From assembly GCF_000738175.1 (NCBI RefSeq), contig NZ_JFCH01000025.1:44249-108248 (forward strand): a DNA stretch of 64,000 nucleotides, given 5' to 3'. Shown piece after piece: positions 17,659 to 27,900 of this stretch. Positions within the stretch are counted from its first letter, which is position 1. Every line of letters begins with the position of its first letter. Origin of the DNA: Corynebacterium jeikeium. GTDB taxonomy: Bacteria; Actinomycetota; Actinomycetes; Mycobacteriales; Mycobacteriaceae. The translations under genes were made by a program, and so were the position numbers. The notes beneath the pieces are model-generated. The model ran no database searches. It was not told the origin of the DNA and was given only the letters and a program-made list of their open reading frames with translations.

Positions 17659-19002
17659 CTAGCCCCTAAGCTGCGCCCGGTTAGAGTAATGGGACATGTA
17701 GTCGGCGTGCACCACCGGCCTGCGGGCAAACTCCGGCAAGTCGGAGGTCGACTGGCCTATCAGGTCGTGCAGCATGGCGGAATCGTATGCCACCTCGCCA
17801 CGGCCAACAATGTTGCCGTCCGGCCCGACCAGGTCCACCACGTCGCGCTGGGAGAAATCGCCCTCGACCTTGGTGATACCCACCGACAGCAGGGATTTGT
17901 GATTATCCGTCACGGCGCGCACCGCACCGGCGTCCAGGTGTAGCTGGCCATAAGAATCTGCGGCGTACAGCACCCAGAACTTCCATGCGCTCAGGCGATC
18001 CTGGTCCGGCCAGAAGCAGGTTCCTACCTCCGCGGTATCCAGGGCCGCGCCAATGTTCTCCGTGGACGTCAGTAGCACCGGCACACCCGCGCGGGAGGCT
18101 AGGCGGGCAGCCGATACCTTCGCCGCCATACCACCGGTGCCCAGGCGGCCACCGTCGCCTGCGGCCACGCCCTTCAGATCCTTGGAGGTTTTCACCTCAG
18201 CGATGAACTGGGCACCCGGTTCGGCCGGGTTGCGGTCGTACAGACCGTCCACGTCAGAGAGCAGTACGCAAGCATCAGCGAAGGCCAGGTGGCTTACCAA
18301 AGCGGCCAGGCGGTCGTTGTCGCCAAAACGCATCTCAGAGGTAGCAACCGTATCGTTCTCGTTGACGATCGGCACGGCCTTCAGCTGGCGCAAGCGGTCG
18401 ATGGTTCGCTGGGCGTTGCGTGCGCGGTCGCGCTCTGCGGCGTCCGAAGCAGTAAGAAGAACCTGGCCGATAGTACGACCGTAACGGGCGAAGCTACGCG
18501 CCCACTCCTGAGCCAGCAGCACCTGTCCGACAGACGCGGCGGCCTGCTTGGTAGCCAGGTCGGTGGGGCGCTGGGCAAGCTCCAGAGGGCCCATGCCGCA
18601 GGCCACAGCACCGGAAGAAACGACGATGAGGTCGGTGTCGCGCGCCATGCGCGCCTCCAGCGCGTCGGCGATCATGTCAATCTGGTTCGGATCCACACGG
18701 CCGTCGTCGTCGGTCAGGGAGGAAGATCCGATCTTCACCACCAGGCGGCGGGCGTGAGCAATGTCCGCACGCACATCGGAATCGTGCCCCATCGCCGGAT
18801 CGTCTTCGTCCGCCTCCGGTTCGGGAAACTCAATGGACGTCGCGGGCACCACTGGGCCCGGCTCGTGCACTGGCCTTTGCCCGTAGGTAGGCACGGGCGC
18901 GGCTAATTCGGGAGTCATCTCCCCCGGCCCTGCGTAGCTAAACGCGGACTGGGCTGAACTGAACTCTTTTTCGTCTGCAATGTCGGAATCGGAGGATGAC
19001 AT
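17659..19002 (-). CDS. proB: glutamate 5-kinase with an N-terminal extension
   Basis: The amino-acid kinase domain begins at about residue 85 ([16 protein letters not shown]) and contains [12 protein letters not shown], the NENDTV motif and [10 protein letters not shown], followed by a C-terminal PUA domain; ProB makes glutamyl-5-phosphate for proline synthesis. From ATG 19002 the protein is 447 aa, about 70 longer than usual, the extra part being acidic and Pro-rich. A CATACT box ends 7 nt before this ATG, supporting a leaderless start. A conventional start at ATG 18792 would give 377 aa, the normal length, but leave a 265-bp gap to obgE; which is used is open. Confidence 0.9.
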   Translation of the reverse strand: MSSSDSDIADEKEFSSAQSAFSYAGPGEMTPELAAPVPTYGQRPVHEPGPVVPATSIEFPEPEADEDDPAMGHDSDVRADIAHARRLVVKIGSSSLTDDDGRVDPNQIDMIADALEARMARDTDLIVVSSGAVACGMGPLELAQRPTDLATKQAAASVGQVLLAQEWARSFARYGRTIGQVLLTASDAAERDRARNAQRTIDRLRQLKAVPIVNENDTVATSEMRFGDNDRLAALVSHLAFADACVLLSDVDGLYDRNPAEPGAQFIAEVKTSKDLKGVAAGDGGRLGTGGMAAKVSAARLASRAGVPVLLTSTENIGAALDTAEVGTCFWPDQDRLSAWKFWVLYAADSYGQLHLDAGAVRAVTDNHKSLLSVGITKVEGDFSQRDVVDLVGPDGNIVGRGEVAYDSAMLHDLIGQSTSDLPEFARRPVVHADYMSHYSNRAQLRG

Positions 19003-19056
19003 ACACACTAGTATGCCAGCCCCGCTCCCGAGGTTGTGCAGATTGGTTCAACGTGG

Positions 19057-20568
19057 CTACCCCTGCCAGCGCTCGCGCTCTGCGACCTCCCCGTCGCCGA
19101 AATCGTTCTCGTCGATCAGGCCACGGCGGGCCTGCGAGGCACGCTTGCGCTCCTCCGGGGTAGCACGAGTGTTCTGCTCCAGGCGGATGTCGGTGCCGCG
19201 CCCACTGCGCATCACGTCCACACCGGCAGCGGTCTGCGGATCCCACTCGAAGGTGATCTCCCCGATCGTTACCTCGCTGCCCGCATCTGCGCCGGCCTTG
19301 TAAAGCGCTTCCTCCACGCCGGCCTTCGCCAGACGGTCGGCCAGGTAGCCCACGGCCTCGTCGTTTTCGAAGTCGGTCTGGCGGATCCAGCGTTCAATCT
19401 TTTCGCCGCGGACAATGAAGGCGTCCTCGGCGGACGGGTCAGCTTCCACCTCGAAGTCGGCGAACCGCCCGCCGGAGCGCTTGCGCAGCCCCTTCGGGGT
19501 AATCACCTGCGCGGGCTTCTCCTCCACCGGGTTGGCCTTGCGGTGTGCCTTCACAATGTCCAGCAGCGCGTACTTCAGCTCGTCCAAGCCCTTGTGCGCC
19601 ACGGTGGAGATGCGGAAGATCGGCCAGCCGAACTCCTTGAGTTCCTCCTCCTGCAGGTCGGCCATGTCGGCGGCATCCGGTACGTCCATCTTGTTCAGGA
19701 TGATCACACGCGGGCGCTCGCGCAGGTCGCCCAGCCCGGAATCGCTCGCCAGTTCCTCCTGGTAGTTGGCTAGCTCCTTTTCCAAGGCCTTGATGTCCGC
19801 GACCGGATCGCGGTCTGCCTCCAGCGAGGCGGCGTCCACCACATGGGCCAGAACGGCGGTGCGCTCGATGTGGCGTAGGAAGTCCAACCCCAGGCCCTTG
19901 CCTTCGCTAGCGCCGGGGATCAGACCCGGCACGTCGGCGACGGTGAACACCTCGTGGCCAACGTTGACCACACCCAGGTTCGGCACCAGGGTCGTAAACG
20001 GGTAGTCCGCGATCTTCGGCTTCGCAGCCGACAGCACGGAAATCAGCGAGCTCTTACCTACCGACGGGAAGCCCACCAGGCCGACGTCTGCCATGGACTT
20101 GAGTTCGAGGATGACGTCCTTTGCCTCGCCAGGTTCACCCAGTAGCGCGAAGCCCGGGGCCTTCCTGCTTTTGGACGCCAACGCTGCGTTTCCCAACCCG
20201 CCGTGTCCGCCCGCGGCGACGATCATCCGCGTGCCCTTGCCTGTTAGGTCGGCAACCGCCTCACCCTTGGAGTTAAGCACCACGGTGCCCTCCGGCACTT
20301 GGAGTACGAGGTCTTCCCCGCGCGCACCGTGTCGGTGATCGCCGGCGCCGTTGTTGCCGCGCTGGGCCTTGATGTGCGGGTGGAAGTGAAAGTCCAGCAG
20401 GGTGTGTACCTGCGGGGATACTTCCAGGATGATGTCTCCACCGTGGCCGCCGTTTCCGCCGTCGGGGCCGCCGAGGGGGACGAACTTTTCGCGGTGGACG
20501 GAGGCGCAGCCGTGGCCGCCGTCACCGGCCTGCAAATGCAGCACTACGCGATCAACGAACTGTGGCAT
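19057..20568 (-). CDS. obgE: Obg GTPase (CgtA)
   Basis: The 503-aa protein has the glycine-rich Obg N-domain (residues 1-160, [17 protein letters not shown]...GGNGGHGGD), a G domain with [19 protein letters not shown] and NKMD, and the OCT C-terminal domain after about residue 330, ending in a basic/acidic tail. Obg assists 50S subunit assembly and stress control. AAGGAAAG lies just before ATG. It is followed on the same strand by proB, as in mycobacteria. In Mtb rplU-rpmA-obg are adjacent; here an iron transporter operon has come between them. Confidence 0.96.
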   Translation of the reverse strand: MPQFVDRVVLHLQAGDGGHGCASVHREKFVPLGGPDGGNGGHGGDIILEVSPQVHTLLDFHFHPHIKAQRGNNGAGDHRHGARGEDLVLQVPEGTVVLNSKGEAVADLTGKGTRMIVAAGGHGGLGNAALASKSRKAPGFALLGEPGEAKDVILELKSMADVGLVGFPSVGKSSLISVLSAAKPKIADYPFTTLVPNLGVVNVGHEVFTVADVPGLIPGASEGKGLGLDFLRHIERTAVLAHVVDAASLEADRDPVADIKALEKELANYQEELASDSGLGDLRERPRVIILNKMDVPDAADMADLQEEELKEFGWPIFRISTVAHKGLDELKYALLDIVKAHRKANPVEEKPAQVITPKGLRKRSGGRFADFEVEADPSAEDAFIVRGEKIERWIRQTDFENDEAVGYLADRLAKAGVEEALYKAGADAGSEVTIGEITFEWDPQTAAGVDVMRSGRGTDIRLEQNTRATPEERKRASQARRGLIDENDFGDGEVAERERWQG

Positions 20569-20726
20569 GGCTTTCCTTTCGCCCCAATTAAATCTTCGGG
20601 TTCCGAGTCTATCGGCTATTCGGACATCAGCCTAAAGTGCGCACTCCTTTGGCATACACGGGGCGCAGGTGAGGCATAGACGGTCGAAAGAGCACCCCCT
20701 CCCTTTCAACCACAATCACCATGAAC

Positions 20727-20770
20727 TATAGTTAGCCTACCCTTGCTCCTATAAGGCTAGGCTAACCTTT
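20727..20770 (+). promoter_or_regulatory. two DtxR-type iron boxes
   Basis: The downstream site 20752-20770 matches the 19-bp DtxR consensus TTAGGTTAGSCTAACCTAA at 15 of 19 positions, including a complete GGCTAACCT half. A weaker site at 20727-20745 matches 12 of 19. They lie 49-92 bp before the ATG of the siderophore-binding lipoprotein gene, where DtxR-Fe would block transcription when iron is sufficient. Confidence 0.75.
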
Positions 20771-20818
20771 TGATCGAGGTTGGCCTTCTGAACACACCCC
20801 TCACACAAAGGAATAACT

Positions 20819-22006
20819 ATGCGTTTTTCTCCGCTACGCAAAGCCTGCGTGGCTGTAGTTGCAGCAACCGCCACCTTGGGCCTCGCAGCCTGTGGCGCAG
20901 CCGGCACCAGCAACTCCGAAAGTTCCGATGGCGCCAACGGATCCGGTAACGCCGTTACGATCACCGACGTGACCGGTCGCCAGGTCCACCTTGATTCGCA
21001 GCCGAAAAAAGTCCTTCTCGCAGAAGGCCGCGGACTGTTTGCCACCTCGCTGCTGAACAAAGAAAACCCAACGGAAAACGTGGTGGCCATCGGCTCCGAT
21101 CTGCACAAGGCAGCTCCGTCCTACGAGGCGAAGCTCTCTGCGGTGCATAAGCAGTACAACGACCTGCCGACGGTGGGCAACATCGCCAAGGGTGACGTCA
21201 GCGTGGAGGCACTGCTTTCCCACAAGCCGGACATCACCGTCCTCTCCCTGGACCACAAAAAGGCCGCTGAGGAATCCGGTCTACTGAAGAAGATGGATCA
21301 GTCCGGCCTGAAATACGTGTTCAGCGATTTTCGGCAGAAGCCGCTGGAGAACACCACGAAGACAATCGCCATGTACGGCCAACTTTTCGGCAAGGAAGAT
21401 AAGGCGAAAGAATTCAATGACTTCTACGACAGCAAGGTAAAAGACATCACTGACCGTGTCAGCGCGGCTAAGAACAAGCCAAAGACTCTGGTATGGCGGG
21501 CAGCCGGCATGAAGGACTGTTGTTCCACTGTGAAGGATTCCAACCTTGGTGACCTCGTCAATGCCGCCGGCGGCAAGAACATGGGCGATGAGTTGTTGGA
21601 TACCGAATCCGGTGACCTCACTGCAGAAAAGATCCTTGCTGAACAGCCCGAGCAAATCATCGCAACCGGCGGTTCCTGGGCCAAGGATCCGGACGAGCCA
21701 GAGGTGCTGCCCCATGTCGAGCTCGGTTATCGCGCTCAGCCTGCTACTGCAGAAAAGACCCTCAAGGGGCTTCTTTCGACGCCAGGTTTCACCGCCCTAA
21801 AGGCTCCGAAGAAAGGAAACCTGCACGCTGCCTACCACCAGTTCTACGACTCCCCGCTCAACGTGTTCGCCCTAGAGCAATTCGCCCAGTGGCTACACCC
21901 GGAGCTGTTCCAGGATGTTGATGTGGAACGCGATTTCGCAGACTTCCACAAGCAGTGGATGCCTTTTGAGTACTCCGGAACGTTCTTCACTTCCGCCAAG
22001 AGCTAA
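20819..22006 (+). CDS. siderophore/iron ABC transporter substrate-binding lipoprotein
   Basis: A 395-aa protein with a signal sequence and lipobox LAAC (Cys 25), then a FecB/BtuF-type fold: VTITDVTGRQVHLDSQPKKV at the front and a C-terminal lobe containing GRQ-like ligand-contact and ALEQFAQWLHPELF near the end. It would capture ferric siderophore or heme-type ligand outside the membrane and hand it to the permease encoded 21 bp downstream. The DtxR boxes upstream argue for iron rather than cobalamin. AAAGGA precedes ATG. Confidence 0.87.
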   Translation: MRFSPLRKACVAVVAATATLGLAACGAAGTSNSESSDGANGSGNAVTITDVTGRQVHLDSQPKKVLLAEGRGLFATSLLNKENPTENVVAIGSDLHKAAPSYEAKLSAVHKQYNDLPTVGNIAKGDVSVEALLSHKPDITVLSLDHKKAAEESGLLKKMDQSGLKYVFSDFRQKPLENTTKTIAMYGQLFGKEDKAKEFNDFYDSKVKDITDRVSAAKNKPKTLVWRAAGMKDCCSTVKDSNLGDLVNAAGGKNMGDELLDTESGDLTAEKILAEQPEQIIATGGSWAKDPDEPEVLPHVELGYRAQPATAEKTLKGLLSTPGFTALKAPKKGNLHAAYHQFYDSPLNVFALEQFAQWLHPELFQDVDVERDFADFHKQWMPFEYSGTFFTSAKS

Positions 22007-22027
22007 CCCCAACCGAGAAGAAGTTCG

Positions 22028-23170
22028 ATGTCTCAGCTTGTAACCCCAACCTCATCCCCTGCCACTAGCACTCCCGATTCAGTCGGCCCCACCGATCCAG
22101 ATGACTCAGTCGATGCACGCGCGGCCACTGGTGACGTCATAGCGGATTATCGCCGTCAATCCCGGCGCAAGATCCTGGCCATTATGGTCCTGACACTTGG
22201 CGCCTTAGTGGCCTTCACCGTCGCGACCGTTGTCGGCCCGATTAACCTCAGCTGGGCAGAACTCTGGAATGGACTGTTCAACCCCAACGGTGTGGACGAA
22301 ACTACCCGCACGGTGTTGTGGAACCTGCGCCTGCCGGCCGCGGGCATGGCGGTTCTCATTGGGGCAGGACTTTCCTTGTCTGGCGCCCACATGCAGACCA
22401 TCCTGGACAATCCCCTCGCAGAACCCTTCACTTTGGGTATTTCCGCAGCAGCAGCCTTTGGAGGTGCCGCCTCCATCGTGTTGGGCTGGACGGTGCTGAG
22501 CAACCCACAATTCAATCTCGCCGCTATGGCGTGGGTGGCGGCCTTGGTTGCGGTGTTCGTTGTGGCAGGCGCCGCAGTGTGGCGGGGAGCCAGTGCGGAA
22601 TCGATGATTCTGCTGGGAATCGCTCTGGTCTTTCTTTTTCAGGCGATGCTTTCCCTTATGCAATACAGCGCCACCACTGAGGCCTTACAGCAGATTGTCT
22701 TCTGGACGATGGGCTCGCTGCAGCGAGCGAACTGGACGTCTAACGCCATCCTCCTGGGAACCCTGGCTATAGCAATCCCCTTCACGGTTGTGAATTCTTG
22801 GAAGCTCACCGCGCTCCGGCTAGGCGACGACCGAGCCGCAGCTTTGGGAATCAACGTCCAACGCCTGCGCGTGACCACGCTGGTTGTTGCATCCCTGCTG
22901 GCTGCCAGTGCGGTGGCTTTTGCTGGCGTGATCGGATTTATTGGCCTGGTAGGCCCTCACGTCGCGCGAATGCTGGTAGGCGAAGATCAACGGTACTTCG
23001 CCCCGGCCTCCATGGCCGCCGGTGCGCTATTGCTGTCTGCTGCCCATGCGGTTTCCATCACGATTGTTCCAGGTGTCGCGGTCCCCATAGGCATCATTAC
23101 GTCCCTGGTGGGCGTGCCGTTCTTCCTGATCCTAATCTTCGCCCGCCGACGCACCATCTGGAGGTCTTAA
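22028..23170 (+). CDS. FecCD-type iron-siderophore permease
   Basis: A 380-aa membrane protein with a hydrophilic 45-residue N-terminus and about ten helices. The FecCD hallmarks are visible: LRLPAAGMAVLIGAGLSLSGAHMQTILDNPLAEPFTLGISAAAAFG (quoted here only as the region 98-143) and FIGLVGPHVARMLVG with the Gly that contacts the ATPase, followed by VPIGIITSLVGVPFFLIL. In BtuC-type importers one such gene makes the homodimeric channel. It lies between the binding-protein gene and the ATPase gene. Confidence 0.9.
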   Translation: MSQLVTPTSSPATSTPDSVGPTDPDDSVDARAATGDVIADYRRQSRRKILAIMVLTLGALVAFTVATVVGPINLSWAELWNGLFNPNGVDETTRTVLWNLRLPAAGMAVLIGAGLSLSGAHMQTILDNPLAEPFTLGISAAAAFGGAASIVLGWTVLSNPQFNLAAMAWVAALVAVFVVAGAAVWRGASAESMILLGIALVFLFQAMLSLMQYSATTEALQQIVFWTMGSLQRANWTSNAILLGTLAIAIPFTVVNSWKLTALRLGDDRAAALGINVQRLRVTTLVVASLLAASAVAFAGVIGFIGLVGPHVARMLVGEDQRYFAPASMAAGALLLSAAHAVSITIVPGVAVPIGIITSLVGVPFFLILIFARRRTIWRS

Positions 23171-23172
23171 GC

Positions 23173-23955
23173 ATGCTCGCTCTGGAAGATATTCACGTCC
23201 ACTATGGCAAGCACTCGGTGCTGAAGGGAGTTACCGCTACCGGATTCACGCCAGGCAGCATCACAGGCCTGCTAGGGCCGAACGCTGCTGGTAAGTCCAC
23301 CCTGGTGAAGACGATCGCGGGGATACAGGGGGCGTCATCAGGCACCTGCCACATCACCCACAACGGCGAAGCACTAACCGGCAGTGCGCGGCGCGAAGCT
23401 ATCGGCTATGTGCCGCAAGATCTGCTGTCGAGTGCGTCGCTCACGGCGTTCGAGTCGATCCTTGTGGCTGCGCGCCGATCCTCGTCGGCGCAGGTCAACA
23501 TCAACGGCACTAGCCCAGCTAAAGCCGCACAGGAGCGAGCCGCCGCGGTGATGGACAGGCTCGGGATCACTCATCTGGCTTCGCGCCACGTCCATCAGCT
23601 TTCGGGCGGGCAACGCCAGTTGGTTGCCGTCGGACAGATGTTGGTACGCGAGCCGGAGGTTCTGCTTCTCGACGAGCCAACCTCGGCGTTGGACCTGCGG
23701 CACCAAGTCGAATTGTTGCAACTCATTAGTCGCGAAGTGCGCCGGAACGATTCGATGGCGCTGATTGCGATTCACGACCTGAACTTGGCTGCTCGCTACT
23801 GCGACCGGCTGATTGTGCTGCACCAGGGGTGCCTAAAGGCGCAAGGACAGCCCGCGGAGGTGCTTACTCCGGATCTGCTTGAGGAAGTCTACGGCCTGCG
23901 GGCCAAAGTGCTCGATGATGACGGCACACCCGTCATCTGCCCGGTAGAGGAGTAA
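23173..23955 (+). CDS. iron-siderophore ABC transporter ATP-binding protein
   Basis: A 260-aa ATPase: Walker A GPNAAGKST (note Ala in place of the usual Gly-Ser/Cys), Q-loop YVPQD, signature LSGGQRQ, Walker B VLLLDEPTSALD and H-loop AIHDLN. It belongs to the FepC/BtuD class and completes the three-gene importer. Only 2 nt separate it from the permease stop; the site GGAGG inside the permease end serves for initiation. A hairpin at 23960-24001 follows. Confidence 0.92.
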   Translation: MLALEDIHVHYGKHSVLKGVTATGFTPGSITGLLGPNAAGKSTLVKTIAGIQGASSGTCHITHNGEALTGSARREAIGYVPQDLLSSASLTAFESILVAARRSSSAQVNINGTSPAKAAQERAAAVMDRLGITHLASRHVHQLSGGQRQLVAVGQMLVREPEVLLLDEPTSALDLRHQVELLQLISREVRRNDSMALIAIHDLNLAARYCDRLIVLHQGCLKAQGQPAEVLTPDLLEEVYGLRAKVLDDDGTPVICPVEE

Positions 23956-23959
23956 GCCC

Positions 23960-24001
23960 GCCCTCCCTGGTGGCTTTTGGTGGTTTGTGCACCGGGAGGG
24001 C
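23960..24001 (+). terminator. hairpin after the iron transporter operon
   Basis: GCCCTCCC (23960-23967) pairs with GGGAGGGC (23994-24001) right after the ATPase stop. There is no immediate T-run, so its termination role is likely but not sure. Confidence 0.5.
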
Positions 24002-24011
24002 ATGTCAAAAT

Positions 24012-24050
24012 AAAAAATCCAGTGCACGCATCCGCTGCGTCCACTGGATT
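24012..24050 (-). terminator. intrinsic terminator of rplU-rpmA
   Basis: AATCCAGTG (24016-24024) pairs with CACTGGATT (24042-24050), with further CGCA/TGCG pairing inside. On the minus strand it is followed by TTTTTTATTTT, a classic terminator after rpmA. Confidence 0.9.
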
Positions 24051-24090
24051 CTTGTGGTTTTGAGGCTAGTGCCTAAAAGGCGCTAGAAGC

Positions 24091-24357
24091 TTAGGCCTCT
24101 ACTGCCTCGTCCTCGACGATGTTCACCACGCGACGACGGCGCTTGGTGGCGAACTGGACGGCGCCGGCCTTCAGGGCGAACAGAGTGTCGTCACCACCGC
24201 GGCCAACGTTAACGCCCGGGTGGAAAGAGGTACCACGCTGGCGGATCAGGATCTCGCCGGCCTTGACCTGCTGGCCGCCGAAGCGCTTCACACCGAGACG
24301 CTTGGACTCGGAGTCACGGCCGTTGTTGGAGCTAGATGCACCCTTCTTGTGTGCCAT
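24091..24357 (-). CDS. rpmA: 50S ribosomal protein L27
   Basis: The 88-aa protein begins [20 protein letters not shown] and contains LGVKRFGGQ and [10 protein letters not shown], the conserved L27 pattern; its N-terminal tail reaches the peptidyl-transferase centre. The start lacks the cleaved extension found in firmicutes. AAGGAGG is the ribosome site. It lies 45 bp after rplU and before a strong terminator. Confidence 0.98.
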   Translation of the reverse strand: MAHKKGASSSNNGRDSESKRLGVKRFGGQQVKAGEILIRQRGTSFHPGVNVGRGGDDTLFALKAGAVQFATKRRRRVVNIVEDEAVEA

Positions 24358-24402
24358 TAGTCTCTCCCTCCTTAAGGAAGAAAATCGAAGTGTCTCGGTA
24401 GT

Positions 24403-24705
24403 TTACTTGATACCGGTGACCTTCAGAACCGTGAGGGTCTGACGGTGGCCGTAGCGGCGCTTGTAACCGGTCTTGTTGCGGTAGTGCATGCCGCGGATCT
24501 TCGGTCCGCGAACGTGCTCCACGATCTCAGCGTTGACATTTACAGATGCCAGCTTGTCACCGGTGGTGACGTTTGCGCCATCGACGACGAGAACCGGGGT
24601 GAGAGCCACGGACGAACCCGGCTCACCCTCGATCTTCTCGACCTTGACGAGGTCACCTTCGGCAACCTTGTACTGCTTTCCGCCGGTCTTGACGATCGCG
24701 TACAT
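24403..24705 (-). CDS. rplU: 50S ribosomal protein L21
   Basis: The 100-aa protein opens [18 protein letters not shown] and ends with [19 protein letters not shown], the family start and end. It is a globular 23S-rRNA-binding protein at the subunit surface. AAAGGGG precedes ATG. The 277-bp upstream gap holds a structured element described separately. Confidence 0.98.
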   Translation of the reverse strand: MYAIVKTGGKQYKVAEGDLVKVEKIEGEPGSSVALTPVLVVDGANVTTGDKLASVNVNAEIVEHVRGPKIRGMHYRNKTGYKRRYGHRQTLTVLKVTGIK

Positions 24706-24830
24706 GTAGGGCTACCCCTTTATTTCTCTAATCGGCTCAGGCAGCCCCCTGCGGGAAGGAAGCATCCTGACTGTTACTTTTGCTTAGCTGCGTTCGTTCC
24801 CCCAAAAATGCCCGGGGCACTTCTGTGCAC

Positions 24831-24874
24831 ACTGTGCGAACGCACCCTGCTGGAAGCTGGTGCACTCGCGCAGT
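24831..24874 (-). promoter_or_regulatory. candidate structured leader upstream of rplU
   Basis: ACTGTGCGA (24831-24839) pairs with TCGCGCAGT (24866-24874), one G-U pair, and inside it GCACC (24842-24846) pairs with GGTGC (24859-24863), separated by a symmetric 2x2 internal loop and closed by a 12-nt loop. It lies about 125-170 nt upstream of rplU, between rne and rplU. The rest of 24706-24982 shows nothing else I can name. Confidence 0.4.
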
Positions 24875-24982
24875 CCCCGGCGACGCGCGCGTTAAGGCTG
24901 GTCACCGGCGGAACGAACAGCGACTGGTTAAGACTACCCGGTCAGGGGGCTAAAAACCAAATCCCTTCGCTTTCGCTCGGAA

Positions 24983-27900
24983 CTAGTTCGTCTTGCGCAC
25001 CACTCGCCGACGCCGGCCGCGCGAACGGGTGTTCTTGGTCTTGTTCTCGGCGCTCTTTTCGGCGCCCTTCTCGGCACTCTTGTCGTCACTATTTTTTGTG
25101 ACGCCGAAGTCCTCCGGCCGTGGGGCAAAGTCAGACTTGGAGTTGCCCCGTGTCTGCCGCTTCCGGCGTGGAGATTCCTCGAACTCGCGCTTGGCTTCCT
25201 CGTACCTGGATCGGTTAGCGGAGGAAGAGTTGGCGTCCCGATCCGAAGAAGAACGAACACTGCGCGCGCCGGTGTCCGTCGAGCGCACCACGCGGCGGCG
25301 ACGGCGAGACCTAGTGTTCGCGGTCTTATTCTGCTCCGGGCGCTCGGCGTTGTTGGCTGCCGAAGGCTCGTCCGGATCCTCCTGGGCGGAGCGCTTGCGG
25401 GCGTTGGCGACGATGCTGTCGATGTCACTGTTAGACGCCTTGGAGTTGCGACCCTGTCGCTCTCGCTCCGCGGCCTGGGCGGCGTGCGGGTTGCCGCGGC
25501 GGACTACGCGGCGGACTCGACGGCGAGTGCCCTGCTGAGGCTTATCATTCTGAGCTTCGCTCTTCTTGGGCTCACTTTGCTGGGACTGTTGCTGGGACTG
25601 CTTGTCCTCGCGCTGCGTGTGCTTGTCCTCGCGGTGTGCTCGTTTATCCTCGCGGTGGTTCCGCTCCGAGTCCTTGCCCTGGTTCCGGCTCTTGGCCTGG
25701 TTCTGGTTCCTGCCCTGGTTCTTAGCCTGCTGGCGCTCCTTGCGGTGCCCGTGGTCGCGTCGCGGCTCCGGATCCTTCTGCTCCACCGGGTCCGGATGCA
25801 TGATGAATCCGCGGCCATCACAGGCCTCACACGGGGTGGAGAAGGTCTCCAGCAGCCCGGTGCCGAGGCGCTTGCGGGTCAGCTGCACCAGGCCCAGCGA
25901 TGTCACCTCGCCCAGCTTGTGGCGCGTGCGGTCGCGGCCCAGGAACTCTGACAGGCGGCGCAGCACCAGATCCTGGTTCTGCTGCAGCAGCATGTCGATG
26001 AAGTCCACGACGATCATGCCGCCGATGTCGCGCAGGCGCAGCTGGCGGACGATCTCCTCGGCCGCCTCCAGGTTGTTCTCCGTGACCGTGGCCTCGAGGT
26101 TGCCACCGCTGCCCACGAAGGAGCCGGTGTTCACGTCGATGACCGTCATGGCCTCGGTGTGGTCGATGATCAGGTAGCCGCCCGATGGCAGCCACACCTT
26201 GCGGGCCATGGCCTTTTCCAGCTGCTGGTCCAGGTCCAGCGGCGCGAAGGCATCCTGGCCGTCGTGCTTGCCACGGTTCCACTTGTTCACGCGATCCATC
26301 AGTTCCGGGGAGGTCCGGCCCAGGTAGTCGCGCACGGCCTGCCAGGACTTATCGCCGTCGATGATCAGCTCAGTGAAGTCCGCGTTGAAGACGTCGCGCA
26401 CAACCTGGATCAGCATGTTCGGCTCTTCGTAGAGCGTCACCGGCTTGGAGCCCTTGGAGTTGCGCTCCTTGTTCTCTAGCTTCTGGATCTCCTGCCAACG
26501 CTTCTCCAGGCGCTGCACGTCCTCGGTGATCTGCTCTTCCGTCGCGTTCTCCGCGGCGGTGCGGATGATTGCGCCGCCATCGCCAGTGATGACCTCGCCC
26601 AGGATGTCCTTCAGGCGCTTGCGCTCGCCCGCGGGGAGCTTGCGGGAAATACCGGCAGTCGTGCCCGCCGGGAAGTACACCAGGTAGCGGCCGGCGAAGC
26701 TAATGCGGTTGGTCAGGCGCGCACCCTTGTGGCCGATCGGATCCTTCAGCACCTGCACCAGAATCTGGTCGCCCGGGCGCAGCGCCTGGTCGATCTTACG
26801 GTTCTTGGAGTGCAGGTGCGGCGAACGCCAGTCCATCTCGCCTGCGTACAGCACGGCGTTACGGCCCGTGCCGATGTCCACGAAGGCGGCCTCCATGCTG
26901 CCCAGCACGTTTTGCACGCGGCCCAGGTACACGTTGCCGATCAGCGACTGGTGCGTCGCATCCGCTACGAAGTGCTCGACCAGCTGGCCATCTTCGACCA
27001 CGCCGACCTGCGTCATCATGCCCTTGTGGTCGGTGCGCTCCGAGTCGCGGACGATCATCGTGCGCTCCACGGACTCGCGGCGCGCCAGGAACTCGGCGCG
27101 GGTGATGGCCTTGTAGTTCTTGTCGCGGTTCTTCGCCCGCCAGCGGCGCTGCGATTCGAGGCGGGTGGAGCCCTTCATCTTCACCGGCTCGTCCACCAGA
27201 TCTTCGGTGGCGCGCTCGGCCGGGTGCAGATCCTCGGGCGCGACGTTCTTCGCGGGGGTCTCTTCCGGTGCGTCACCGCGGTCGTTGTTGCGTTCGCCCT
27301 TTTCTTGTGACGCCCGCTCCTCCGCCCGGCGCGCACTTCCCACGCGGCGTACGACTCGGCGGACTCGGCGGCGGCGCACCGGCTTCGGCACGGAGTTCTC
27401 TTCCTGAGCTTTCTCCTCCTGCAGCTCCTGCGCTGCCTCCTTTACAGCAGGCTTTGCCGCCTTCTTCGTAGAACGCTTGGCAGTTCGCTTGGCCGACTTT
27501 TTCTCTGACTTCTCAGCAACCTCCTCGGCAGGCTGCCCCACCTGCTCGTTCTCCTCAGCGGGCTTCTCCTCGGCAGGCTCGGCGGACTTCTTGGCGGCCG
27601 TCTTCGTCTGCTTCTTCGCCGACTTCTTCGCAGTCTTCTTTGCCGTCTTCTTGGTGGCCTTTTTTGCCGTCTTCTTCGCAGGTTTCTTGGCTTCCTTCTT
27701 CGGCTCCTCAGCTGCAGAATCCTCAGCAGCCGAAACCTCGGAAGCTTCCGCCTCCGCAGGCTTCTTGTCTTCCTGAGATGGTTCAGAGTTGGCACTGAGG
27801 GCGTCCAAAACAGAAAAGACCTGCGCCTGAGTCAGCGACGAGGCCGTCTTCTTCCCCTCAATGCCGTGGTCCGCCAGAATGGCCAGGAAGTCCGTCGCGC

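Noticed and set aside
24781..24822. Near-palindrome TGCCCGGGGCA next to AAAAA as a terminator
   Set aside because: The arms leave a loop of only one base, so no stable hairpin can form there.
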